Origin: Rosellinia necatrix
Lineage: Eukaryota; Ascomycota; Sordariomycetes; Xylariales; Xylariaceae
Length of the DNA: 64,000 nucleotides
Reading direction: 5' to 3'
Assembly (NCBI GenBank): GCA_021209875.1
Contig: JAGYVD010000005.1
Span: 2,790,001 to 2,854,000, forward strand
Positions 47,844 to 58,074 of this stretch are shown one piece after another; position 1 is the first letter of the stretch, and every line of letters begins with the position of its first letter. Both the position numbers and the translations under genes were made by a program. A model generated the notes under the pieces. That model was not told the origin of the DNA, ran no database searches, and was given only the letters and a program-made list of their open reading frames with translations.

Positions 47844-49217
47844 GTTGCCGTGATGCTCGCGAATAATCCGGTGCTTGTTTACTCGTGATCAGCCCGAAAA
47901 CCTTACAGCGAGCAGCCGTATATATATAAATGCCCGGCGAATAAGGGACCCTTGTCTATTAACGCTGGCCAGTCCATACTTCCTATTCCCCGGATATGTG
48001 CCAAGGCCTGACTGCCGCCTGACGGGTCTTCGTTTTAGCCGCTGTTGACCAACGGCTAATGTGTGAACACGCATGTAGAGTTGTTTGCGAGTGGGAGAAC
48101 GCTAATTTGGGGCGTCGACGACTCCGCGCGGAGTTGGAGCGGCCTTAATCAATATGGCTTTCGTTCGAGGAGCACTCGGAGCCTCGGTGACCGAATTCGC
48201 AACTAGAATTTGGTGAAATCAGATCGGACTGTCATGTATACCGAAGGCCGTCAGAGTGAACGGTAATAGCTTGCTTGAGAACTAGGGTATGTCTACATGA
48301 CAAGACCCTGAAGTCACCCACCGTGAAGCTAGCTGTGTCAATGTTAGTCTCGTAAGCATGGTAGGTAGAGGAGCGACAGCTGAAAAAACTAGCTTGACAC
48401 AGGTTGTGACGAACAGCGCGAGACAAGTTGGAAATCGAAGCGGTAATTACAACATAAACTCCTGCTCAGGGCGGGTTGAACTAAGCCAACACGGGAGCCC
48501 ATATAGGGACCCAAGTCTATTCTCAAGCGCTTTGAATGATGCCGCATGATGTTTAGAAGGGGGGTTGGGACGCTGGCAGCTATGACCGCATCCAGATCAT
48601 GGTGTAATATCAGTTCGGGGCCCAGAGGCTGAATTAAACTTAAAGAAACACTTTAACCGAGCTGGGGTAGCTGGGTTGTATTCTCAGATAACCATTATTA
48701 CCGTTGAGCAACCAAGGTAAATATATCTCGAGGTGACGTCGATCACATAGCCATTATTGATTATCATACTTACTCCTTGCGGTAATATATTAGCGAATCA
48801 AAGAGCAAAAAAAAACCCCCCGATTAGTTTTCTCCCTTGCTCCCCGCAACTGTTCGCGTTTGGTTTAGGTGGACACATAGCTGCCTTCATATCACGGTAC
48901 GAATAATAATATGAGGCAAATCCCACACAAGAATTGGGAAACATGGGATCCATAGAAATAGATGAGAGAATATTTATACTCCTTTAGGCCTCCTCACATT
49001 CGCCGACTTCAGGGATTGCCATTGGGAGATTTATTGATACCAAAACATCATGGCAAGAACCATATAGGTTATTGCCAAGGTAGCATCAGGACGAAAGGCT
49101 CAAGTTTATTTCACAGCAGCAGCTTCGACTACCTACACAATTAGCCTGGGTCGCCTATGCTGCACGTCCCCCTCCTAGTCAAGAAATCACATGAGTTGGG
49201 AGCAGATATCCTTCGCC
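47844..49217. other. Spacer between esterase and carboxylate transporter
   Basis: The left part is the esterase promoter (a TATATATATA-like stretch at about 47922-47930). The right part abuts the 3' end of the transporter gene. Short frames only; nothing recognised. Confidence 0.45.
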
Positions 49218-50905
49218 CTACTCGATGTGCTCGATATCTATAGGTTTCTCTGAATGAGCCAATCGGGACGACTCGTCACCTAGAGAAGATAGCTTGGCCC
49301 TGTTGGCCCCTATCTCAGCCAAGCTGATACCTTCCTTTCGCATCTTTTCGATATGGTTTGCCGCGGCCCCATACTCGGCCCTCTCCTCCTGAGTCATCTC
49401 AGGGCCGAGGAGGAGAAAGATGAGCATATAAACCCATACGGCTGCCATGAAGATGCCAATTACCTTCCCGTAGTCGTAGCGTTTCATGCCATCCTTTGGG
49501 GGCAAAGGGAAGCGTTCACCGATCGTTGCCTGGATGGTGGCCGCCGCTGATGAGGCCAAGTTTCCAAGCTGGTAGGTCAACCCCACGGCCGTCGTCCGAA
49601 GCACCGGGGGCGAGAGCTCGCTCAGGTGGATGGGGATTGGACCCCAAACCCCGCCGACGAAGATCTGCAAGAAGAACGCGCTGGCGATGAGGGATAGAGA
49701 CCTGGGGAATATATAGGCCGGGAGGACTGCAGCGCCGATGACGCAGCAGGTGATCATGCTCAGTCTTCGCCCAAAAAAGGTGCTCGCGTAACCGACGATG
49801 GTGCCTCCAACTAGAGAGCCGATTTGACCAACCACGCTTATGACGGTCACCTGCGTTGGGCCCATTTCGACCTCTATGACAAGTTAGTTAGTGTACCACA
49901 CGCAACAAAAGTTACTTTTCGGAAATCTGACGCCTTACGATTTTTCAGGAATGTTGGGTATAGGTCCTGGGATCCATGGCTACACGAATTAAACCCTGTC
50001 ATCAGGACAATCATGTAGACGAAGAGAAACCAATTTTCCCGAACAGACACCCGCACGTCGCGTAGCCAGGCCTTCGCGGTGACCAACGGGGTGACTTCGG
50101 CGCCGTGCCTCTGAGTCATGTAAAAATCTCTCTCGGCCCTCATCACCTGCGAGGCATTGGTCTCGGGCAAGCACCAGCGATAGGCAATGATCAGAACAGG
50201 AGGGCCGGAACCAAACCAAAACAACGACCTCCACCCGTAGGCAGTCGTAGGCACAAGCTATTTCCCCGTCAGGTCGGCCCCGAGGCCAGGAATTGGTCTT
50301 CTTTGGCAGAGACGTACCGCTCGGTAAAAGATGGCGGCCAGCAGATAACCGGCGGCATAGCCCTGCTGGTACAGGCCCGACAACAGCCCGCGGGCGTCGT
50401 AGGGCAGGTCCTCGAGCGCGGTGGCGGCGGCGGGGCCGTACAGGCCGCCCATGGCGATGCCGTAGAGCGCCCTGACGCCCAGGAACTGGGGCAGCGAGCG
50501 CGCGAACCCCGAGGCGAGCTCGAACACGATGAAGAGGAAGAGGTTGGTGATCATGGTCCACTTGCGCCCGTAGCGGTCCGACAGGCCGCCGAAGACGAGG
50601 GCCCCGACGGACCGCAGCATCAGGGTGATGGTGATGCCCCACGAGACGGCCGAGTTGGTCGTGTTGAACTCGGCGGCGATCTCGGTCACACACAGCGACA
50701 CGGTGAAGAAATCGAACGCGTCCCAGGCCCAGGCGAGGAAGCCGACGGAGAACATCAGCCACTGGTGGCGGTCGAGGTCGCCGAGCACATGGATCGGGTT
50801 GCGCAGCTTCTCCTTGGGCGGCCTCAGGCTCGTGAGGCGGGTTGCGAAGTACCGCCTGATCTGTTCGGGGGAGTAGAACCACCCGGCAGCCATGTGGTTT
50901 CGCAT
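49218..50905 (-). CDS. JEN-type monocarboxylate/proton symporter (MFS, SHS family)
   Basis: Plasma-membrane importer of lactate, pyruvate or related carboxylates with protons. Three exons: 50905-50318, 50257-49939 and 49873-49218 (introns 60 and 65 bp), 520 aa. Twelve hydrophobic segments of the major facilitator fold are present. The sugar-porter-like loop [14 protein letters not shown] lies between TM2 and TM3. The diagnostic JEN motif N-x-x-S-H-x-S-Q-D-x-x-x-T is intact as [13 protein letters not shown] (residues 286-298), followed by [20 protein letters not shown]. Both tails are predicted cytoplasmic; the C-terminal tail is charged. A second in-frame ATG lies at 50893. These genes are usually glucose-repressed, but I cannot see specific operator sites. 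The middle coding part (about 50300-50850) is unusually GC-rich. Confidence 0.9.
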
Positions 50906-52527
50906 CCTGTCGAGAGATCTCTAGGGCTCGGTGCTACGGCTCGGAGGATACAGAATCGAACGACCAGACGAAGGACACAGAATAGAATGATGACCTGCGA
51001 TGGAAAGAAGACATCGTGTTCTCGGCCCCCCGTCCGAGTCCGACCTTGATGGCCATTGCCTGATGCGTGTACCCGACTCCGGCACTTCCCGTACGACACC
51101 AGCCGTGTCTCAAAAGCTTATCATCAGGCCGGGGAGGCGCGGGGAAGCTCATCGTAGCATCGATGGCGATCTGATGCATTTGCCATCGTCACGAGACCTT
51201 CGATGGTTGGGTTGTATTCTTGATTGGAGATATACGGGGGACGAAGGACGGGGGACGGGGGGATTGATCGTTGGGGTGAGGCTTCATTGGTGATCGGATT
51301 TCTTTAGCCAGCATCCTTTGGATGCTATCATACGAACCAGCTTCTTCATTGGGTCTTCACCTCCAAGCCGACGCGCACGCAAGTATGTATTGACGCAAAA
51401 CCACCCCCGTCGTGAGTCGGCTCCGACGTGGGTTGTTCTAATCTCTGTGGATAAGTGTTTTAAGTGTTACCCTATCTGCCATCAAGGCATACATACACCT
51501 ACCTGAGTAGCTTGTTCAAGTATTCCGATCCAGTGCGAGTCTCTGGTGGTTCGGCGCGCTGATGTCAAGTTTTGGTGGTAAGAAAGTCGGCCACGGCCCA
51601 GACTCATCTCAGGGCATTCATTGCCACATTAATCAATCCAAAATACCAAAATACAAAAATACAAAACGATATGACTACAAATAAGACTAGTTCATAAACG
51701 TCGCCGAGTCCCTGCGAGAACAACAAGGCAGAAAAGTATTATTGAGAGAGCAAAAAAGGATGGTACAGGAGGAATCTAACCTCCGGCGATGGACTCGCGG
51801 GGAATCGAACCCCGGACCACTCCCATGCTAAGGGAGTATTATACCACTAAACCACAAGCCCGAGTGGGGACAGATCAGCAACCCAGGTGGGTCACGTCCT
51901 TGTTGAGGCTTCGATCGGGATCAGAATTCATATCCAAGCGTTCGAGGATCAATCTTGTTTTGCCCTAAAAAAAGGTAGTATAGTATTACTTGTCCCTGAT
52001 CAAGCGATATATATCAGGAGGATTGTATTTATTTTGTAATTTGATCATGACGGTTGTCAATATTTATTTACTTATTTATTTTCGATTTGTTTTGTTCTTA
52101 CGTTGAGATGCTAGGAAGCAATACAACTATGTTTACGTGCACACGGATAACCATGATGTTCCTCCTGCTCACAGCTGCGCACCATGGCCCTCAGCCATCA
52201 TACATGCCGCAGACTTGTCGCAATTCCAAACAACAAGCACATTATCGAACAAATCGCCCTAAAGCACTACACCAGTTAAACCACTAGATATTCTAGCGTC
52301 TTGATAAATTGTCACGTAGACATAATGCATCGATTTTCGAGATTCATTGGTAGTCAATTAGAAGAGTCATAAGCATAACTTTTAGATCGGTCTAGAATCC
52401 TTATCATGCCCATGTAGGTGACACCGATTTTCTATAAGGAATAACCCCTCGCCCTAATCATTTTATAATCTAAGAGGTCGTGATGGGGTTTCATCACGTA
52501 CCCGCTCTATGTGACGGACGACCTTCT
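50906..52527. other. Spacer holding one tRNA gene
   Basis: Left part: probable promoter of the carboxylate transporter. A tRNA-Ala lies at 51788-51859. The rest (51900-52520) is AT-rich with TATTTATTTA-like stretches and no gene I can support. Confidence 0.45.
51788..51859 (-). tRNA. tRNA-Ala (anticodon AGC)
   Basis: A 72-nt cloverleaf on the minus strand without intron. Acceptor stem GGGCTTG pairs with CGAGTCC and includes the G3:U70 wobble pair that defines alanine tRNAs; the discriminator base is A. Anticodon arm CTCCC-TTAGCAT-GGGAG reads AGC. The T arm is CGGGG-TTCGATT-CCCCG, and the A and B boxes (GGTTTAGTGG, GGTTCGATTCC) are intact. The D arm resembles those of fungal tRNA-Gly/Glu more than the usual tRNA-Ala form. 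Confidence 0.93.
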
Positions 52528-55111
52528 CTATGCGACAACCTTTTCCTTACACTCGATCCTAGAACGCCATTAGCCACAGGCATTTCCGATGACTTTGTGA
52601 GACGAATTGTACTTACCCGTACTTCTCCTTCAATTCTTTCATTAAGGGGTTGTTAATCTCGGGGGACATCGGTGCAAGAACGCCCCTCTCGGAAATAACG
52701 CCGCTAAGGACTTGCTGGACGGCTGTATATGCAGAATTAGCAATACATTCATCACACAGCTTGAGGGATTATCCACAACTCGGGCAGACAAAACCAAATG
52801 GGTAGAAATAATGCCACTTACCAACGGCACACGGTACTCCAACCACTGTACGGTTAGGAAACATGATGTCAGTTCAGATCGACCAATTCAAATTCTCAGG
52901 CACTCCGAAACACATAGCCGTACTGCTGGGGGCGGGAAACAAGCCTGTACTAACTGAAGAGAATGTTAGCATCAAACATGGTAGACTAGAAGTGATGAAA
53001 ACGCCAAGGAGACATGCACTGGGAATTTAATGCGTACCATTTTGCCATGGCTGAGTAGCCCCCTGATCCGACTGGGGCGCCGTACTCGCACAGCGTCGAG
53101 GTTCTTGTCTCCTTGCTGCCATCCTTGTTCTCGATCTCGAACTTGTGCTGGAGCAGCACAAGGTCTGCAATAGTTAGGCTCCGCTTTTGGGTGCCTATAG
53201 GCTCGTGCCTGTGAAGTTTTACTTACCACGTTCGCCCTCTTCGAATTGCATCTTTTTTTCCAAGGTAGCACAAAGGGTATCGAGAGGGTTACCCATCGGG
53301 ACGATTTTCTCTGATGAAAACTGCACCCTAATGTTAGTATTTCCTAGCATTAGGATAGGAGGGTGAGAAATGCGCGCCCATAGACAGGCGTTGCTTTCAC
53401 TCCGAGTGAGGTAGGGCAGATAATGACATGTAAAATAACATACCAATCCTATCCATTTGAGCCCTGCTAGAAGCTGTTCACTTTGTTCGCTGTTCTTGAA
53501 GTTTGCTTTGGTTGTGATAGCCGAGATCAAATCGTGTTCGCTATTACCTGATGCGCCGAGAATCTTCTGTGTAGCCTCATTCCATGGAATCGACTCCTTC
53601 AGGGCATCGTTCTCGTCGTCACTTAGAAAACCCACTGCAACCACAATTAATTAGACTGGAGATTTCTAAGGGCGGCGTAACCAAAGTAGGTTAAACTCAC
53701 GGTCGACTAGTAATTTAATGAACTCCCTTTGCATTGAGACGTTAGCAGTCTCCCTCAAATATCATAGCAAAATTGTATGCAGACTGGAACACATTGATGC
53801 GGCATCCGACATGGCTAGGGTGGCGTTCGTTCCTCCCATGCTCAAGTGAAGAGTGGATCGGAAGAATGCAGGGCTACTTACGGGAATCCTCCGTATCTGA
53901 GGGTACCACGGATGATAGTCTGGGCCTCTGGAATGTTGTATCTACCATATGGCTGCGTTAGATATGGGTCTACTCTCGAAGAGGGGAAGCTGACGAACCG
54001 CTCTTTGTATGGCGTAGAATCCCTATTTGGATAGGCAACGAATGCGAACCCGGGATATATTAGATAAGGCTTTGCCTCTGCCATAAGTTCGGGTCCTGGG
54101 ACATTGACGACCTTTCCTCCCTGGTAGAAGCTAGCGGGGTTTCGTAGGGCTAAAAGTACACCCCTGTATTCTTATATGTCAGTTACAAAGTCTAGATACG
54201 CCATCGCCAAGACATCCTTTCCACAAGTAAAAACAGAAACTGGGAGCTCTCGAGGATTGCAGGGTTGGATGTACCTCGATGACCAACTAAACTTATACCC
54301 AAGAGGGTTACCGGAATCCTCTAGATTTAGTTAATACTTGTCCTCGCTATGAAATGGTGGCGTCTCTGGGGGGACATACCAGGAGCGCAAAGCCCTCCGC
54401 AATAGGATTTGAAAGAGAGAATCTTCCCTCCAGCTTCGTGGACCTCTGAAATAGTCTTGATGGCGTATAGGTGCTATTCGGGTTCATGGGTTAGCCCTGC
54501 GGGTCATGGCTTCATGGAACTGCCAGCCGATATGGCATGAAGTGCAGCGGGACTTTAGGTGGCAGTCATCTGGTGGCAGGTGCTGCTCCGATGTCGGGGA
54601 TACTTACATCGATACCAGGGTCCAGGCCAATTTCGTTCATAACGGTGATGCCAGCGTCTTTGCATTGCTGGTCGAGCTCGAGCATGGCCGGCGAGACATA
54701 GCTCGTGGTGACAACGTGTTTCTTTTGTCTAATGGCGCTCTTGATGACGGTGGCGTGGAAAGTGTATGGGATGAGGGAGATGACCAGATCGTTCTTAGCC
54801 ACCTCAGCGTCGAGGGCCGCCTGGTTGTTCACGTCGAGGGCGATGGCATGGGCATTTTCGACACCCTTCGCGAGCTCCTGTGCCTGTGCCAGAACTCTGC
54901 AGGCTGGAGGACGTCAGTAAGGAGCTGGCCAGTGATACGTGTGACCGGGCGGCATACCAACGGTGACCTTGATACCAGCGCTGGTGAGGACATCGAGCGT
55001 AGGTCGCGTCACGAACCCCGCACCCAGCATGAGAACTTGTCTGCGACATGGTCAATAAACGGTCAATAAAGGCTCGCAATCGGGGGCCGGGTGGCATTAC
55101 GCTTGCGCCAT
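52528..55111 (-). CDS. lys9: Saccharopine dehydrogenase (NADP+, L-glutamate-forming), 14 exons with two apparent frame breaks
   Basis: Penultimate step of the alpha-aminoadipate pathway of lysine synthesis: condenses aminoadipate semialdehyde with glutamate to saccharopine. Exons on the minus strand: 55111-55101, 55040-54958, 54903-54608, 54474-54380, 54320-54275, 54163-53999, 53941-53882, 53726-53701, 53634-53444, 53320-53227, 53164-53038, 52845-52822, 52722-52617, 52558-52528. The protein starts MAQAQVLMLGAGFV (Rossmann loop) and follows yeast Lys9 throughout: NEIGLDPGID, NPLGYKFSWSSR, YPGFAFVAYPNRDSTPYKER, IPEAQTIIRGTLRY, MGNPLDTLCATLE, and the end YGIECKEKVVA. The exon sum is 1355; removing two bases gives 450 aa. 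One extra base lies in exon 4 (AAA at 54420-54422), the other at the exon 11 donor (53037/53038). Two introns (53942-53998 and 53321-53443) are in-frame and stop-free. Confidence 0.88.
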
Positions 55112-56655
55112 GGTTGCAATTTGCAATGGCACGAATACGCGGTTTTCAGGAAGTTTGCGTGTTGAGAAGAGTAGAACGTCGCGATCTGGGAGGTTTTGCG
55201 GTTCGTGCTGTGACTTAAACGCCGGAGGACCCCTCCTAAATACTCACTAACTTTTTCGACCAGATGAACCAAATGGGTGCCAAATGGGGTGCCAAGCGGG
55301 TGCCAAACGGGGACCCGATTGGATCCACGCTTGTTTCTGTGCGACACTAAGAACTTTTTTAATGGAGCCAAAAGCTCCCCTGTAGCGTAGCCTATGTACC
55401 GTCCCGCCGTCCTCCACTATGGCCGCCCCGCGCATCGGCGTGGCCAGAACCCTGATGACTCTTAACAATGCCTAAGGCACTGACTGTGTTTGGGCACATA
55501 GACTACCTAATAGACTCCGTCCTTACAGTTCGGGAGCTGTACCTACGTAGTAGGTAGCTCGAGCTTCTGCCCAAAACTCCCTCTCAACGTTTACACAAAA
55601 ATCAGAGTAGGCAACGAACCATACTTTCTCCTTTTGCATGTCCTTGCTTAGGACCATGGCGATCGAGATCCCCGCCGCTGGTATTCCCACCGACTACCGT
55701 TTTGCACAGATCTCGGCCAGACATCCGCATTTTGCTGTGGAGAGAGCGCATCCAGGTAAGCTGAATATCACAGCTGCTTGGCATCATCTGGCGCCGCCTA
55801 GCATCTTTGCAGTTGGCTAGCTCTTCCATCTCGGTGTCTCTCGGTCGAGTAAACATCCTCTGGGAGTGCATGGCATCGTTTCTACCTATCTGGGGAAACG
55901 TCGTGATGAGGAACTCGGAACGGCGCCGAGAAACCCCTGTCGGCCTCGCCCGAGCTCTGTAAATCCATCGATAACCGCACGTAAGAGGCACATAGCTTCT
56001 TAGGAGGTCCCAGTTTTCTTCAGCTTTTTCGCATGCTGCCCGGAATGGAGTTGTTGGAATTGTAGAGTATTCAGCTCGGCCAGCGCAGTCCGGTGGGGGG
56101 GGCGTTTATAAGTGCGCAACTAACTCAAATCGCCTCCCCTGACCTGGTTGTGTGAGCCCGGCATGCAATGAACATCGCGGCCGCATTTACAGTCTTAGGT
56201 AGTACTTGTGGTGTGTGCGCCGTGACACCACAGCGTGACACAGCCGTACCTCATAGCCTACGGACTACAGTAAACCTACCCTTTGCAATTCGATATCGTA
56301 ACTTTCCCAAGCCACGGGCAGCGAGTCACGGAAAGCGAGCCACGGGAAGCGAAGCGAGCCGTCGAATCAATCGAGACAATAACCGCCTTTGAGCTCCTGA
56401 CTAGCTCGTTGCATGGCTTAGCCGTGTTATACCGGCGCTTACTTGTCGACGGTCGTCGTTGTGGGCAGGGTGCAGCCTTGGGATGGTGCCAGAGCTCATC
56501 AATCGTCTTTCAGCAATCAAAACCAATGATCCAACGCAATACCGAAACTACCCAATTGGGTTTGTCCAGTTTACTTAGATCCCATTGGGCATTGTACAGA
56601 TCGCTGTTGTCGGATATGATCTGCGATCGAGCCGCCTTTGACGTGCGGTTTATCT
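55112..56655. other. LYS9 promoter and spacer
   Basis: Contains the lys9 promoter and a four-unit imperfect repeat at 55268-55313. An ATG at 55656 begins a 33-codon frame (MAIEIPAAGIPTDYRFAQ) that runs into an intron-like GTAAGC...TTTGCAG, but the downstream frame stops at once, so I do not call a gene. A 14-bp imperfect direct repeat (three copies, CACGG.AGCGAG type) lies at 56313-56359. Confidence 0.4.
55268..55313. repeat. Four-copy 11-12 bp tandem repeat
   Basis: Units CCAAATGGGTG, CCAAATGGGGTG, CCAAGCGGGTG and CCAAACGGGG in direct order, about 160 bp upstream of the lys9 start codon. Confidence 0.8.
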
Positions 56656-58074
56656 TTAAACCTCGCTTGATGGATCATCGTTCCTTCGTCCCGGCAGTTT
56701 CGCCTCCTCTTTAATCTTGGCCGCGAGGTAAATACCTTCGAGGATAAAGGGTGCCCAGAACTCGTGTTTGTACTTTTCTTTCCATTCTGCATTTGGAGTC
56801 ACGACCCCTAAAGCTTTATTTTTCTCAGGCGGAGAATATTTAGCGATATGGTTCATTGCTTCTAAAGTAGCTGTCTCCCACTTGGCACGACCAGGCCCGG
56901 CGACAAGAATCGGGTCCATCCACTTTATGGCTTCCGGTGCGAACTGGCTTCTATCTTCTTGTGCCTTCCCTTGTGAAAGAGCAAACGTGTCCGGGTTGAG
57001 CGCGACGATTGTGTTGAGAAGTCCCCTCCGAGAACTTACTGTGGTGCAGTAGCGTTCGATTTTGATACCAGCATACGATTTCATCCACTTTTTGGCGCCC
57101 TGGTCAGGCGGCATCCCATAGGCTTGCATAAATATACAAAAGGCGATCCAGAAGGTAATGAAGTATGAACTCCAGTCCTTTACCGCCGCCGCTCCGAGAG
57201 CGATTGCCCACTGACCTAAGATGAGCACCCTCAGAGTCATGCGAAGACCGGCGGCGAGGGCCGGCCTATCTTGCGAGCTTAGAGGTTTCAGAGGCCGGTT
57301 GAGTAAAGAATTGATAATAGTAGATTCTCCATAAAACGCGACCCAGTCAGTCGTGTTCTCATGCTCGGCGACCAAGACCAAACGGTTCCACGGTGTTGGT
57401 TTCTCGACGAGCAGGCGTCGGGGGTTGCTTCCGTGAAGCGCAAAAACGACGATGCCTGTTATGGGCATAAGAACAAGGAATGCCAATGATAGCCAGGTTT
57501 GTAGGATGCCGCTCATCACAATCATCCCTAACAGGACTATCCAGCCACAAGCATCCGCCCATCCCATTGTGGCCGACCGGGGGAAGATACGACGCGGCCA
57601 TGCGGACGAGGTCTCACGCCTTTCGAGATGTGGAAGGCGAGAGACATGGACGACTTCGAGTCTCTGCAACCTGATATCATCGTCCTTCATATTTTCGTGC
57701 AAATTTTGAACATTATGGGCGGGGTGAGCTCGAAGACACATGCGGATTGTCTCGGGGCTGCTGAGATAGTATCGACTACCAAAGCGGCCATCTAGGCCAA
57801 GTAGGCCGATGCTCTTGCCAAAGCGATCTAAGTAACAGTGTTGGGGCGGAGGCTGATCTCTGGACAAGAGGAGTCGGCTTCCGGCGGGGGTGATCGGAGA
57901 GTTCCATAACGCGGTAAATCCTGCGAGCTGGTGTACGTGAAGTTTCGGTGGTAGATCGATGAATTCGATGAGAGCGGATAGGGGGAGTATACCAGCCAAC
58001 TCCGCTACCCAGCCATTCCGGCTCAGGATGCCAGCGAGCTCCTTGATAGCTTGCTCAAACATAGTGGTTGACAT
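56656..58074 (-). CDS. Fungal multi-pass membrane protein of unknown function
   Basis: Single exon, 472 aa, starting MSTTMFEQAIKELAG. I do not recognise a family with a known role. Four clear hydrophobic helices form two hairpins: about 164-180 and 185-203, then about 281-298 and 302-319. A soluble N-terminal part (1-155) contains DGRFGSRYYLSSPETIRMCLRAHP. Between the hairpins lies a conserved-looking stretch, NRLVLVAEHENTTDWVAFYGE. The C-terminal 150 residues are soluble and charged (EEKN, KWMDPILVAGPGRAKWETATLEAMNHIAKYSP). It lies head to head with the HET-domain gene at 59456, with a 1.4-kb spacer. Proteins of this build often neighbour HET genes in filamentous fungi; a link is inference only. 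Confidence 0.75.
   Translation of the reverse strand: MSTTMFEQAIKELAGILSRNGWVAELAGILPLSALIEFIDLPPKLHVHQLAGFTALWNSPITPAGSRLLLSRDQPPPQHCYLDRFGKSIGLLGLDGRFGSRYYLSSPETIRMCLRAHPAHNVQNLHENMKDDDIRLQRLEVVHVSRLPHLERRETSSAWPRRIFPRSATMGWADACGWIVLLGMIVMSGILQTWLSLAFLVLMPITGIVVFALHGSNPRRLLVEKPTPWNRLVLVAEHENTTDWVAFYGESTIINSLLNRPLKPLSSQDRPALAAGLRMTLRVLILGQWAIALGAAAVKDWSSYFITFWIAFCIFMQAYGMPPDQGAKKWMKSYAGIKIERYCTTVSSRRGLLNTIVALNPDTFALSQGKAQEDRSQFAPEAIKWMDPILVAGPGRAKWETATLEAMNHIAKYSPPEKNKALGVVTPNAEWKEKYKHEFWAPFILEGIYLAAKIKEEAKLPGRRNDDPSSEV

Noticed and set aside
50105..51049. 314-codon open frame on the plus strand
   Set aside because: Antisense of the carboxylate transporter, whose frame, introns and motifs are clear.
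55656..55830. Small gene with an intron-like segment starting at ATG 55656
   Set aside because: After the candidate splice the frame stops within three codons; no homology recognised.
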